From positions 124,001 to 188,000 of the forward strand of contig NZ_JAGEVL010000003.1 of assembly GCF_017583065.1 (NCBI RefSeq): 64,000 bases of DNA, given 5' to 3'. Source of the stretch: Staphylococcus shinii (lineage in GTDB: Bacteria > Bacillota > Bacilli > Staphylococcales > Staphylococcaceae). Position 1 is the first letter of the stretch, and every line of letters begins with the position of its first letter. This document shows positions 44,963-54,676 of the stretch, piece after piece. Position numbers and translations under genes: made by a program. Under the pieces are notes generated by a model. That model ran no database searches. It was not told the DNA's origin and saw only the letters and a program-made list of their open reading frames with translations.

Positions 44963-46393
44963 TTGAGTTACTTCAATAAAGAACGCAAGCATGCGCCAAA
45001 GCCTAAGAAAAAATTTAAAATGCCACACATCTATGTCATTTTATTTATTTTTGGTGTAATCGCTACGCTTGCTACTTATATTGTTCCATCAGGTGAATTT
45101 AAGAGAATTAAAGGGCCTGAAGGCAGAGAAATGGTGGATGCTGATTCATTTCACTACATTACTTCTGCACCCGTAGGCATTGTCGACTTTATATCGATTA
45201 TTCCTAGAGGACTTATTGAAGCTGGGGAAATCGTATTCTTTACATTAATTATTGGCGGCATGTTCATGGTACTTAGAAGAACGGGTATCATCGAAATTGC
45301 TGTTGATAACTTAGCACGTCGCTTTATTTATAAAAGTATATTTATTATCCCTGTGTTAACTACAGTATTTGCCATTGTGGCTACTTTAATTGGTACTGCA
45401 GAACTATCACTTGTTTATATTCCTGTCATCATTCCACTCATTATCGCTTTAGGCTATGATTCTATCACTGCCACAGCGATTGCTCTTTGTGGAACAGTTG
45501 TTGGCTTTACAGTAGGTGTACTTAACCCTATCAATACAGGATTAGCACAAAAGCTTTCTGGTATTCCAGTATTCTCGGGTATCGGTTTGAGAATCATCTT
45601 GTTTATCGTAGTGTTAGCAGTCACAATTATTTTCATTATGCGTTATGCTAGAAAAGTTCAAAAACAACCTACTTTAAGCTCCGTATATGAAGATGACTCA
45701 GAAAAAAGAGAGCTGTATCAGCACATTACAGAACATGCACCAACTAAAGCTACAACAAGACAAAAATGGGGCATCGCTGTTATCTTTGTCTTCTTTATTA
45801 TTCTAGTTTACGGCGTCACTACCCAAGGCTGGTTCATGGTAGAAATGGCCGGTTTATTTATATTTATGGGTGTTATCGTCGGATTCGTTTCAGGTCTATC
45901 AACACAAACTATTTGTGAAGCTTTCAATGATGGTTTTAAAGATGTACTCATGGGTGCAATTATCGTTGGCCTTGCACGTTCCATTGCTGTAGTTCTTGAA
46001 GATGGCAAGATTATGGACACCATTGTCCATGGATTAGGTTCAGTCATTGATGGTACAACGCCAACAATTGCAGTCGTTGGCATGTATGCAGTACAAGTGC
46101 TTATTAACTTCATAATATCTTCTGGTAGTGGGCAAGCGTTGGTTACAATGCCAATTATGGCTCCTTTAGCTGATATGTTAGGTATTACTAGACAAACTGC
46201 TGTCCTGGCATTCCAACTTGGCGATGGCTTCACGCACATATTTTATCCTACAAGCGGTTACTTTATGGCAGCATTAGCCATAGGTGGTGTTTCTTATACT
46301 AAATGGATCCGCTTTTTCTTCCCACTCTTTATAATATGGGCAATTATTTCTATCATTACATTAATTATTGCTCAACTTAGTGGATGGTCTTAA
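44963..46393 (+). CDS. YfcC-family membrane carrier
   Basis: A 476-residue transporter with about 11–12 helices of the YfcC/DcuC-related family (basic amino acid or C4-dicarboxylate carriers). It shows the family's early YIVPSGEFKR, the half-repeat VPVIIPLIIALGYDS and the C-terminal ISSGSGQALVTMPIMAPLAD. The substrate is not deducible; arginine/ornithine or peptide-derived acids are suggested by relatives. TTG start with GGGGGAGG 6 nt upstream. A single gene, divergent from the efflux unit, followed by a hairpin at 46569–46610. Confidence 0.88.
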   Translation: MSYFNKERKHAPKPKKKFKMPHIYVILFIFGVIATLATYIVPSGEFKRIKGPEGREMVDADSFHYITSAPVGIVDFISIIPRGLIEAGEIVFFTLIIGGMFMVLRRTGIIEIAVDNLARRFIYKSIFIIPVLTTVFAIVATLIGTAELSLVYIPVIIPLIIALGYDSITATAIALCGTVVGFTVGVLNPINTGLAQKLSGIPVFSGIGLRIILFIVVLAVTIIFIMRYARKVQKQPTLSSVYEDDSEKRELYQHITEHAPTKATTRQKWGIAVIFVFFIILVYGVTTQGWFMVEMAGLFIFMGVIVGFVSGLSTQTICEAFNDGFKDVLMGAIIVGLARSIAVVLEDGKIMDTIVHGLGSVIDGTTPTIAVVGMYAVQVLINFIISSGSGQALVTMPIMAPLADMLGITRQTAVLAFQLGDGFTHIFYPTSGYFMAALAIGGVSYTKWIRFFFPLFIIWAIISIITLIIAQLSGWS

Positions 46394-46568
46394 ATAACTT
46401 TTTATCACATAGTAGTATTTTAAAAATATAATATGCATGACTAAGTCAAAAATTGCATGTGCTATGATATTTATCGCAAAACAGTACGCTTAAAATAACA
46501 CCATGCATAGAAGATAGAAGCGATGCTTAACAATCTATATGTCTTTTTGTGACAATGTTTAATTTCGA

Positions 46569-46610
46569 GGGAGCAAGAGATAAACTTATGACGAGTTTCT
46601 CCTGTTCCCT
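46569..46610 (+). terminator. Hairpin downstream of the YfcC gene
   Basis: GGGAGCAAGAGATAAACT pairs with AGTTTCTCCTGTTCCC with a few mismatches. The following bases are only partly T-rich. The rest of 46394–46677 shows no gene. Confidence 0.5.
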
Positions 46611-46677
46611 TCACTATTATAGGAGTTAAATCACACTACATTAAAGATTTTTATACCATGAGCTACTTTATTGGTAA

Positions 46678-47646
46678 TCAATAATTACCAAAATCAATTT
46701 CAAAACCTAAATCTTCTATCATTTTATAATCTAATTTATTCGGCTGACCACCTGTAATAAGATAATCTCCCACGAATATTGAATTTGCAGCTTTTAAAGC
46801 TAGCGGTTGTAGCGAACGTAAATTAACCTCTCTACCTCCTGCAATCCGAATTTCTTTAGACGGATTTATAATTCTAAATAACGCTATGATTCGCAAACAT
46901 TTCATTGGTGTTAACTCATCCATGTCACCAAATTTTGTCCCTTTAATAGGATGCAGAAAATTGATAGGGATACTATCCGCATCTATTTCTTTCAATGCAA
47001 ATGCCATATCTATAATGTCTTGATTAGATTCCCCCATACCACAAATCACTCCAGAACATGGCGATATATGATTTTCCTTCATGATTTCTATCGTATCCGT
47101 TCTATTTTTGTATGTATGCGTAGTTACAACTTCCTCATGATAATTTTCACTCGTATTAATATTATGATTATATCTATCCACGCCAGCTTGCTTTAGTTTT
47201 TTAGCTTGTTCATCATTTGTTAACCCTAGACACGCACATATCTTAAGTTGAGGATGTTTTGCCTTAATTTCTTCTACTGATTTACTTATATGATCTATTT
47301 CTTTATTACTAGGTCCTCTGCCACTCATTACAATGCAGTACGTACCTATGTCATGTTTATGTGCCACTTCAGCACCTTTAAGAATTTGTTCTTCGGGAAC
47401 TAATGCATATCTTTGTTTTTGCTTCATATCTCTAGACTGCCCACAATAACCACAATTTTCTGGGCATATACCACTTTTTGCATTTAAAATCATGTTCAAT
47501 TTCACTTTTTTTCCATAATAATGTTTTCTCAAAATATATGCTTCATTTAGCAAATCTAATGTATCTACACTTGCGTCTGTATATAAATTCAGTAACATTT
47601 CTTTCGTCAACCGCTTTCCTTGTAAAATACTTTGAGCTAATTTCAT
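46678..47646 (-). CDS. bioB: Biotin synthase
   Basis: A 322-residue radical SAM enzyme that inserts sulfur into dethiobiotin. The cluster motif is CPENCGYC (Cys-x3-Cys-x2-Cys) at about residues 57–64, preceded by LNAKSGI. The second cluster ligands are in KICACLGL and [11 protein letters not shown], and [11 protein letters not shown] holds the conserved Arg. The ATG has AGGGGAT upstream. No bioA, bioD or bioF lies nearby, so it is either a lone salvage gene or part of a scattered pathway. A BirA-type operator sits in its promoter region. Confidence 0.95.
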   Translation of the reverse strand: MKLAQSILQGKRLTKEMLLNLYTDASVDTLDLLNEAYILRKHYYGKKVKLNMILNAKSGICPENCGYCGQSRDMKQKQRYALVPEEQILKGAEVAHKHDIGTYCIVMSGRGPSNKEIDHISKSVEEIKAKHPQLKICACLGLTNDEQAKKLKQAGVDRYNHNINTSENYHEEVVTTHTYKNRTDTIEIMKENHISPCSGVICGMGESNQDIIDMAFALKEIDADSIPINFLHPIKGTKFGDMDELTPMKCLRIIALFRIINPSKEIRIAGGREVNLRSLQPLALKAANSIFVGDYLITGGQPNKLDYKMIEDLGFEIDFGNY

Positions 47647-47725
47647 ATATACATCCCCTTTTAAAATATGAATTAAATATTATTTTTAAATTTCTACTTA
47701 ATTCATCATAAAACTAATCAACACT

Positions 47726-47760
47726 AAATGTAAACCTTTTATATATTTTAGTTTACATTT
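47726..47760. promoter_or_regulatory. BirA-type biotin operator upstream of bioB
   Basis: AAATGTAAAC and GTTTACATTT are exact inverted repeats separated by 15 nt, 80–114 bp upstream of the bioB start. This matches the known BirA operator form (TGTAAAC…GTTTACA), so bioB should be repressed when biotin is plentiful. Confidence 0.85.
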
Positions 47761-47905
47761 AACTTGCATTAATTCAATATACTTCGTAATCCTCTTTATT
47801 TTCTATGACAATAGACAATATTTTCCTACTAAATATTTGAATGTTTTTAACTACTGAATGATAATTATATTACTTTACATATTATTAACGCGTAGGAGGT
47901 AATTC

Positions 47906-48727
47906 ATGAGTTTAGCAGAAACTTTATTTACGACGGGAGAATTCTCTGAATTATGTAGTGTAAAAAAGCAGACACTTTTCCATTATGATGAAATTGGTAT
48001 TTTAAAGCCTCAATATAGAAATGACAAAGGCTATCGATTTTACACTTTAAAACAATTAGAAATATATAGTGTGATTGATATATTGAAGGAGCTTGGTTTA
48101 TCGCTTACTGAAATAAAGAAATTTTTAGATATTCGCTCACTACCTAAAACAATTAATCTGTTAGCTGACAAAGAAAAAGAAATAGATTTGAAAATCCAAC
48201 AATTAAAACAACAAAAGCTAACCATACAAAATAAAAAGAATTATTTATATGAGTCTTACAAAGCTGACTTTTCATCTATAGATATTGTGACGTTACCAAC
48301 ACAATACTATTTGTTAAGTGATACTATCGGCGATGTAACACTTAAATCTTCATCGCATAAACTCATGTCATTTATCAATTTTGTAAAGTTTAATCATTTA
48401 GACTCTGGTTATCCTATTGGTGTAATTATTGCTAAAAATAATATTCAAAATGATAAATACACTGAGTTTACAAATTTTTATATTCAAGTAGAACAAAATA
48501 TAGAGCAATCACATTTTACTAGAAACAAAGGACAGTATATTATTGCCTATCATGAAGGCCCTGATGAAACATTATACAAAACACATAAAAAAATTAAAGA
48601 TTATCTAATAAACACTGGATTTAAAATGATTGGTGATAGCTTTGAAGAATATGTTGTTGATGAAATCAGTACTAATGGGCCCGATAAATATGTCACAAAA
48701 ATTTCTATAGCAGTCGAAAAAATTTAA
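47906..48727 (+). CDS. MerR-family multidrug-type regulator (BmrR-like)
   Basis: A 273-residue activator. The N-terminal winged helix-turn-helix is FTTGEFSELCSVKKQTLFHY then DEIGILKPQYRNDKGYRFYT (residues 9–48), followed by a long coiled-coil (about 85–118) and a C-terminal GyrI-like ligand domain. This is the BmrR plan, in which the C-terminal domain binds hydrophobic cations and activates an efflux gene. AGGAGG lies 6 nt before ATG. The next gene is a DHA2 efflux pump whose promoter has the exact MerR geometry. Confidence 0.92.
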   Translation: MSLAETLFTTGEFSELCSVKKQTLFHYDEIGILKPQYRNDKGYRFYTLKQLEIYSVIDILKELGLSLTEIKKFLDIRSLPKTINLLADKEKEIDLKIQQLKQQKLTIQNKKNYLYESYKADFSSIDIVTLPTQYYLLSDTIGDVTLKSSSHKLMSFINFVKFNHLDSGYPIGVIIAKNNIQNDKYTEFTNFYIQVEQNIEQSHFTRNKGQYIIAYHEGPDETLYKTHKKIKDYLINTGFKMIGDSFEEYVVDEISTNGPDKYVTKISIAVEKI

Positions 48728-48764
48728 CACTTTCTATTTTTCATAAAAACTTACAAAACCATTC

Positions 48765-48795
48765 TTGACTATATGGTAACCGTATAGTTTATATT
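48765..48795 (+). promoter_or_regulatory. MerR-type promoter and operator of the DHA2 efflux pump
   Basis: TTGACT (48765–48770) and TATATT (48790–48795) with a 19-nt spacer. The spacer region contains ACTATATGGT-A-ACCGTATAGT, an inverted repeat with one mismatch. This is the classical MerR-activated arrangement, placed between regulator and pump. Confidence 0.85.
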
Positions 48796-48822
48796 TTTAT
48801 ATATGGAAAGTAGGTGACTGTT

Positions 48823-50310
48823 ATGAATATTAAAAAATGGATAATCTTATGTTTGGTCTCTAGTGCATTATTTTTAATCGTGATTGACATGACAGTTTTA
48901 TATACTGCTCTGCCATTGCTAACACATGATTTAGAAGCGACAGCTACACAAAAATTATGGATTGTTAATGCCTATGCTTTAGTAGTTGCAGGGTTATTAC
49001 CTGGTCTAGGCACATTAGGAGATTATGTAGGCTATAAAAAAATGTTTTTACTTGGTTTGGTTATTTTTGGTGGTGCTTCATTACTAGCAGCAAGCGCTAC
49101 GACACCAACTGTATTAATAATGGCTAGAGTGTTATTAGCTATAGGCGCCGCTACAATGATGCCTTCAACACTATCAATCATTAAATTAACGTTTAAAGAT
49201 TACCAAGAACGTGCTTTAGCACTAGGCATTTGGTCGGCAATCACTGCAGCTGGTGCAGGTTTAGGCCCAGTAATAGGTGGTCTATTATTAGAGAAATTTT
49301 CATGGCCATCTGTATTTATTATCAATATACCTGTTGTGATTATCGTCTTAATTATTTCTTATATTTTAATACCTCAATACCCTACAAACAAAGATGGTAG
49401 TTGGGATTTTATAAGCTCATTCCAAATCATGGTAGGACTGATTACAGTTGTATTTGCAATCAAAGAATTAGCTAAACCAGATAATAATTTAGTAATATTA
49501 TTCGGGGCTTTCGCTATTGGACTCATTGCTATAACTATGTTCATTAGAAGACAAAATAGATTAAAATTCCCATTAATCAATTTAGCAATCTTTAAAAACC
49601 CGTATTTTACTGGCGGTACTATTGTTGCTATTACAACTTCCTTTATATTGATGGGACTTGAATATATTCTTTCTCAAAGGCTACAACTTGTTTTAGGCTT
49701 AACGCCATTAAATGCTGGGTTAATAATAATGATGATGGCTTTAGCCTCACTGGTAGGCGCAATTTTGATTGGTATCATATTAACTAAATTTGGTACGTTA
49801 AAACTACAATGGGTAACATTACTATTGGCCTTCATTGGTATATCAGCGTTTTATTGGGTTTTACATGCACATTTAGCCATACAAATTATTACTTTAATCG
49901 TAATTGGTCTTGGTTTAGGCAGCGCAATGACCTTAGCATCTAACGCGATTATGTCAAATACGGATGATAAGAATTCTGGAATGGCCGCTTCTATTGAAGA
50001 AGTGTCATTTGAATTTGGTGGCTCATTAGGCATCGCAATTTTAGGCGGATTATTCTCTGTTTTCTACAGTTTATTCTTTAATTTTAATAATAATTCTGTT
50101 GATTTATCTAAGGTAAAAGGCAGTTTAGATGAGACATTGATCCAAGCCGAACAACTCCCTTTACCTATCAGCAAAGAACTTATTGATGCTGGCAAAACAG
50201 CATATGACGATGCCTTTTCGCTCATTATTGTTATAAGTATTTTATCACTAGCATTTACCATTATCTTATTGATATGGATGGACTTAAAACATAAACGATT
50301 GCCTGAATAA
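48823..50310 (+). CDS. MFS multidrug efflux pump, 14-helix DHA2 family
   Basis: A 495-residue proton-coupled exporter of the QacA/SmvA group. It shows DMTVLYTALP in helix 1, GDYVGYKKMFLLGL (motif A) and AITAAGAGLGPVIGGLL (motif C of drug/H+ antiporters). About 14 membrane helices are expected. ATG at 48823 has AGGTGA at 6 nt; a GTG at 48814 lies within that ribosome binding site. The adjacent MerR-family regulator and 19-bp-spacer promoter make it a drug-inducible unit, probably for hydrophobic cations, by analogy with QacA and BmrR ligands. Confidence 0.92.
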   Translation: MNIKKWIILCLVSSALFLIVIDMTVLYTALPLLTHDLEATATQKLWIVNAYALVVAGLLPGLGTLGDYVGYKKMFLLGLVIFGGASLLAASATTPTVLIMARVLLAIGAATMMPSTLSIIKLTFKDYQERALALGIWSAITAAGAGLGPVIGGLLLEKFSWPSVFIINIPVVIIVLIISYILIPQYPTNKDGSWDFISSFQIMVGLITVVFAIKELAKPDNNLVILFGAFAIGLIAITMFIRRQNRLKFPLINLAIFKNPYFTGGTIVAITTSFILMGLEYILSQRLQLVLGLTPLNAGLIIMMMALASLVGAILIGIILTKFGTLKLQWVTLLLAFIGISAFYWVLHAHLAIQIITLIVIGLGLGSAMTLASNAIMSNTDDKNSGMAASIEEVSFEFGGSLGIAILGGLFSVFYSLFFNFNNNSVDLSKVKGSLDETLIQAEQLPLPISKELIDAGKTAYDDAFSLIIVISILSLAFTIILLIWMDLKHKRLPE

Positions 50311-50331
50311 ATAAGAACATCATAAGATTAT

Positions 50332-50377
50332 AAAAAGCAGATGAAACGTTCAATTTATGAACATTTCATCTGCTTTA
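50332..50377. terminator. Bidirectional terminator between the efflux pump and CoA-transferase genes
   Basis: AAAGCAGATGAAA and its near complement enclose a GTTCA/TGAAC inner stem. T-runs flank both ends, serving the two convergent transcripts. Confidence 0.8.
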
Positions 50378-50471
50378 CTCATGTTTTTATATCATTGTTA
50401 AACACAATCGTAGCTATCAAACTAACTAATACGCAATCTAAGCACACTTTAAATAAAGTAACTTCAGAGCC

Positions 50472-51965
50472 TTACGATAACCATTCTGGTTTACTAGATC
50501 CTCTAGGAATTAATGTAGTATGGTAATAACCAGGTGTTTCTGACATCGTAACTTGGTCAGTCACACCGATATAATGCCCGAGTGGTGTCTCAGATTCAAA
50601 TTGGTCAGGATCGACAATTGCATGGGTATCTGTCGTATTAAAAACATCATTTACATATGCTTTTTCAAAAATACCTAGGGACATTAAATAGAGGGAAACA
50701 CGACTCAAGTTAACCTGAACTCTATAACTGCCGCCTTCTTTTGCTCTTCTTTCTAACGCTTTAATCGCTCCAGTTTCTAACAACCATGATATGACATAAT
50801 CATTCACAACCACGATTGGTGGTAGCTTAGGTTGATCTTCGGTACCTTCTAATGCCATAACACCCGTAGCGCTTCCAGCAGTTTGATCGAAACCATTTCT
50901 ATCTGACCAAGGACCTTGATCACCATAACAATTAACAGAACAATGAATAATTCCGGGTCTTTTTTCGGCAAGTTCATGGGGAGTTAAATGTCTCTCTTGC
51001 ATGAAACCATATCTTTTATTCATGAAAAATATATCTGCTGATTTTAATAGATCATCAAATTTTTGTTGATGTTCAGTTGAATGATCGATATCTAAATAAG
51101 TTGATCTCATGCCGATATGTGAAGTTAATAATAAAGTTTCCTCTTCTAGCTCAGAAGGTCTCCATACATTTAATACATCTGCACCATGTAAAGCTAATCC
51201 TCTTCCTAAACCTGCACCAGCAATTACATGACCCATGCCTAACGCACGGACGCCATCTAATGGTTGTTGAGGGTTTACGCTGAAGCTTTCGGGTTCTGAT
51301 TCACCAATTTTCTCTATCGTAACAAGTGGTTCTTTAGCAATATATCTAAACTGTTCTTCTTCCATAAATTCAGGCAATGTTCTTACCATAGGCATCACGA
51401 CGCCTTTTTCAGCAGCAGATTCTTCCAAATCTTTGGCATCCCACTGTTTAATCGCATGAGCGACAGACTGCTTGTTTGGTAATGCTTTGATAAGTTCAAG
51501 CGTATGTCTATGTGAACTTGGGTAAGGGTTTAATGGCATTACCCATCGATTATCTTTTGTTTGATAAAAGCTAAATCTTGTTGGATTATTTGGAAAATAT
51601 TGTTGTTTAGCAGGAAATCCATTTAGTGTTTCCCATTTTCTTTCATAAAAAGGAGATAAACGTTTCAAAGCCTTTCTTATATCTACATAAATATCTTGTC
51701 CATTACCTCCCCTGTTTTGCCATAAGGATGCAAGCGCAACAGACTTGGCAGCTAAGCCAATACCAGCTAATGAAGCAATTCTTAGTGTACTCGGTTGTAT
51801 TGGATCCTTACCATAGAATGTAACTTCCCCACCAGCATCCGCAGTTGAATAGCCAATATCATTCAATAATTTTTCTAGCTCAGAATTAATATCAAAATCA
51901 TCGTCTTTATTTATACGGTTTTGATAATTGTGTAGTAACACTGTTTTTAAGTCTTCATTTAGCAT
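50472..51965 (-). CDS. CaiB/BaiF-family (class III) CoA-transferase
   Basis: A 497-residue protein of the formyl-CoA/carnitine CoA-transferase family, which moves CoA between carboxylic acids. The N-terminal half is divergent (TADAGGEVTFYGKDPIQPSTLRIASLAG) while the second half has the standard QPLDGVRALGMGHVIAGAGLGRGLALHGADV start and the SVNCYGDQGPWSDRNGFDQTA stretch with the loop near the active site. This layout suggests a two-domain or fused version in which the typical N-terminal domain is internal; family members are often about 400 residues. It is divergent from a TetR gene, which probably controls it. Substrate unknown; carnitine-like or short acids are possible. Confidence 0.85.
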   Translation of the reverse strand: MLNEDLKTVLLHNYQNRINKDDDFDINSELEKLLNDIGYSTADAGGEVTFYGKDPIQPSTLRIASLAGIGLAAKSVALASLWQNRGGNGQDIYVDIRKALKRLSPFYERKWETLNGFPAKQQYFPNNPTRFSFYQTKDNRWVMPLNPYPSSHRHTLELIKALPNKQSVAHAIKQWDAKDLEESAAEKGVVMPMVRTLPEFMEEEQFRYIAKEPLVTIEKIGESEPESFSVNPQQPLDGVRALGMGHVIAGAGLGRGLALHGADVLNVWRPSELEEETLLLTSHIGMRSTYLDIDHSTEHQQKFDDLLKSADIFFMNKRYGFMQERHLTPHELAEKRPGIIHCSVNCYGDQGPWSDRNGFDQTAGSATGVMALEGTEDQPKLPPIVVVNDYVISWLLETGAIKALERRAKEGGSYRVQVNLSRVSLYLMSLGIFEKAYVNDVFNTTDTHAIVDPDQFESETPLGHYIGVTDQVTMSETPGYYHTTLIPRGSSKPEWLS

Positions 51966-52080
51966 TTCTTTTCCTTCTTTCTCAATAGCTTTATTTCATT
52001 ATAGTTATTTCGTTATACTCATTAAAGTAAGCGAAAGTTCAAAAATATACACTTCGTTTATAATTGTTTATTTTTAAGGA

Positions 52081-52665
52081 GTGTTTTTTATTTATACGAA
52101 TAAGCGAAATAAAACTCAAAAAAGCATTATAGCTTCGGCGTTGTTATTACTAGAAAAACGCGCTTTACCTGATATTACAGTATCTGATATATGCAACGGG
52201 GCTAATATCACACGTGCGACATTCTATAAATACTATAAAAATATTGATATATTATACAAAAATATTAAAACACAAACACTCAATGAATTATTTGGTAACC
52301 CTTATGTCTTCTTTAATAAGCATCAAAATATTTTAGATGCTCAATTGTACTTAGCAAACCAAGTTTTTCATTATATTATTCATCATCGCTATTTATTCAA
52401 AACTTTAATGCTCAATGACCCTATGTTCAATTTAGACATGTATAACTATTTTAAAGAAAACTACATTAACTTTTTAAGCAATACTATTGTTAATAATCAC
52501 AATTTAGAAATTGATGATCAATTTTTATGTACATATATCGCTTCTGCCTATACTGGTATCATCTATGAGTGGGTGCTTTCTGATTTTGAAATGTCACCTA
52601 TTGCTTTGACCCATAGCATGATTTTTATTAATTCAAATGGTCCAATAAGTGTTTTAGAAAAGTAA
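52081..52665 (+). CDS. TetR-family regulator
   Basis: A regulator of about 190 residues with an N-terminal helix-turn-helix (ITVSDICNGANITRATFYKYYKN, near residues 37–59) and an all-helical ligand domain of the low-conservation C-terminal type. The start is uncertain: AAGGA directly abuts GTG at 52081, while ATT at 52090 has the best spacing (9 nt). It sits between a divergent CoA-transferase gene and a same-strand aldehyde dehydrogenase gene and likely controls one or both. Ligand unknown. Confidence 0.85.
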   Translation: MFFIYTNKRNKTQKSIIASALLLLEKRALPDITVSDICNGANITRATFYKYYKNIDILYKNIKTQTLNELFGNPYVFFNKHQNILDAQLYLANQVFHYIIHHRYLFKTLMLNDPMFNLDMYNYFKENYINFLSNTIVNNHNLEIDDQFLCTYIASAYTGIIYEWVLSDFEMSPIALTHSMIFINSNGPISVLEK

Positions 52666-52830
52666 AATTCATTGAAATTTCAAATAATAATAAAGTTAAA
52701 ATATTTTCTCAGTATTTAAGCAAAAATATTGAAACCCGATTAAAACGGTAGTATTATCACCTAATGTCAGTTTGAAATTCACTTCACAAGAACTGGACTA
52801 TGAATATAAAAGACTAAGAGGAGTGTAAAT

Positions 52831-54258
52831 ATGTTCAATCAAACAAAACAATATATCAACGGAGAATGGGTAGAAAGTCACAGCAATGAAACAATGGATG
52901 TTATTAATCCAGCAACAGAAGAAGCTTTCGGTAAAATTGCTAAAGGTAATGCTCAAGACGTTGAAGATGCGGTAAATGCAGCAGATAGCGTTTATTTAGA
53001 ATTCCGTAATACTTCAATAGAATACCGTCAAAACTTACTTAACGATATCGTCAAAGAATACGAAAATCGTAAAGATGATTTAATCAAAGCGATGACTTTA
53101 GAGCTTGGTACACCAATTACAACATCTGAAAATGTTCATTACGAAATGGGATTATCACATTTTAAAGCAGCAAGAGATGCTTTAGATAGCTTTAATTTCA
53201 GAGAGCGCAGAGGCGACAATCTAGTAATGAAAGAAGCAATCGGTGTAGCAGGATTAATTACACCTTGGAACTTCCCTACAAATCAAACATCAATAAAATT
53301 AGCAGGTGCATTTGCTGCAGGTAGTACTGTCGTGTTAAAACCTTCAGAAGAAACACCATTTGCTGCAATTATCTTAGCAGAAATCTTTGATAAAGTGGGC
53401 GTACCTAAAGGCGTCTTCAACTTAGTAAATGGTGATGGTCTTGGTGTTGGTAACCCAATCTCTGAAAATGAAAAAATTAGAATGGTATCTTTCACTGGTT
53501 CTGGCAATACTGGTAGTAAAATTATGGAAAAAGCAAGTAAAGACTTTAAAAAAATATCACTTGAATTAGGTGGTAAATCGCCTTATGTCATCTTAGAAGA
53601 TGCTGATTTAGACAAAGCTGCAGATGCAGCAGTTCATAAAGTAGTTGGTAATTCAGGACAAGTTTGTATTGCCGGCTCAAGAACGCTTGTTCCAGAATCT
53701 ATCAAAGATGCGTTCATTGAAAAAGTAAAAGAAAAAATGAGTGCAATCAAAGTTGGCGACCCTCAAGATGCAACTGTAGAGATGGGACCAGTTATTAACA
53801 GTAAACAATTTAATCAAATCCAAGAATTTATTAAAATTGGTGAACAAGAAGGCGCAACAATTGAATTAGGTGGAGAAGGTAAACCTGAAGGACTTGAAAC
53901 AGGCTACTTCATTAAACCAACTATTTTCTCAAATGTAGATAATCATATGACTATCGCTCAAGAAGAAATATTTGGACCAGTAATGTCTATTATTACTTAC
54001 AGCGATGTTGATGAAGCAATCAAAATCGCAAATGATACAAAATATGGTTTAGCTGCGTACGTGTATGGTTCAGATATGGACACTTTACAAAAAGTAGCTA
54101 CTGCATTTGAAGCAGGCGTTATTGAAATTAATGAACACCCAAGAAGTGCTGATATGCCATTTGGTGGTTATAAACAATCTGGTATCGGTAGAGAATGGGG
54201 AGACTATGGAATTGAAGAATTCTTAGAAGTTAAATCAATTTCTGGATTCTTTCAATAA
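52831..54258 (+). CDS. Aldehyde dehydrogenase (NAD(P)-dependent)
   Basis: A 475-residue enzyme that oxidises aldehydes to acids. The catalytic Cys is in [11 protein letters not shown], the general base Glu in LELGGKSP, and cofactor-binding residues in TPWNFPTNQ and [11 protein letters not shown]. The C-terminal [18 protein letters not shown] is typical. It closely resembles the S. aureus AldA-type enzyme in length and text. AGGAG lies 6 nt before ATG. A terminator follows. Together with the CoA-transferase and TetR genes it suggests catabolism of an amine- or alcohol-derived aldehyde, but the substrate is not clear. Confidence 0.93.
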   Translation: MFNQTKQYINGEWVESHSNETMDVINPATEEAFGKIAKGNAQDVEDAVNAADSVYLEFRNTSIEYRQNLLNDIVKEYENRKDDLIKAMTLELGTPITTSENVHYEMGLSHFKAARDALDSFNFRERRGDNLVMKEAIGVAGLITPWNFPTNQTSIKLAGAFAAGSTVVLKPSEETPFAAIILAEIFDKVGVPKGVFNLVNGDGLGVGNPISENEKIRMVSFTGSGNTGSKIMEKASKDFKKISLELGGKSPYVILEDADLDKAADAAVHKVVGNSGQVCIAGSRTLVPESIKDAFIEKVKEKMSAIKVGDPQDATVEMGPVINSKQFNQIQEFIKIGEQEGATIELGGEGKPEGLETGYFIKPTIFSNVDNHMTIAQEEIFGPVMSIITYSDVDEAIKIANDTKYGLAAYVYGSDMDTLQKVATAFEAGVIEINEHPRSADMPFGGYKQSGIGREWGDYGIEEFLEVKSISGFFQ

Positions 54259-54342
54259 ATAATAGTAATTAAAGCAAGATGCCCATCTGTTTTATATTTA
54301 AATGAAACACTAATCAAATACACTTCCATTTGAAATGTAATA

Positions 54343-54390
54343 AACCCCAAAAGCTGAACTTTAGAATTCAACTTTTGGGGTTCTTATATT
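54343..54390. terminator. Terminator after the aldehyde dehydrogenase gene
   Basis: AACCCCAAAAG and CTTTTGGGGTT form the outer stem, with further inner pairing, then TTCTTATATT on the plus strand. It can also stop minus-strand transcription from the small peptide gene. Confidence 0.8.
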
Positions 54391-54421
54391 ATATATACTA
54401 CAAAATTGTTTTTACATCATA

Positions 54422-54547
54422 TTAAGTCAAAATATTTTTAACCACTTTCACTATTCCACCAATTATATTAAGGAATACATCTAATATGATAGTAAAAATA
54501 CTTTCTTTGCTCTCTTTATTTAACTTTCTTTTTGTTTGATTACACAT
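54422..54547 (-). CDS. 41-residue cationic/amphipathic small peptide, function unknown
   Basis: A small gene with AAGGA 10 nt before ATG and a bidirectional terminator 32 nt beyond the stop. The first 15 residues are polar and basic (TKRKLNKESK in the middle); residues 17–41 form a hydrophobic, glycine-containing helix (IFTIILDVFLNIIGG then IVKVVKNILT) with Lys on one face. It looks membrane-active, in the manner of small staphylococcal haemolysins or leaderless bacteriocins, but I do not recognise it. The upstream neighbour on the same strand is a DUF805 membrane protein. Small hypothetical membrane peptide is the safe reading. Confidence 0.55.
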   Translation of the reverse strand: MCNQTKRKLNKESKESIFTIILDVFLNIIGGIVKVVKNILT

Positions 54548-54676
54548 TACCTTCACATCCTTGTTCAAAGATTCCAAATTGACAATCATTAATAGCTATA
54601 AACCTTTATTTCTAGAGAATGAGGAAATGCTTATTTAAAATTTATCATAACTAAAGTTATAAAATACTCTAATTAC

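Noticed and set aside
45808-46239. Minus-strand 143-codon frame inside the YfcC gene
   Set aside because: It is antisense to membrane helices of a clear transporter, has no ribosome binding site and no protein family likeness.
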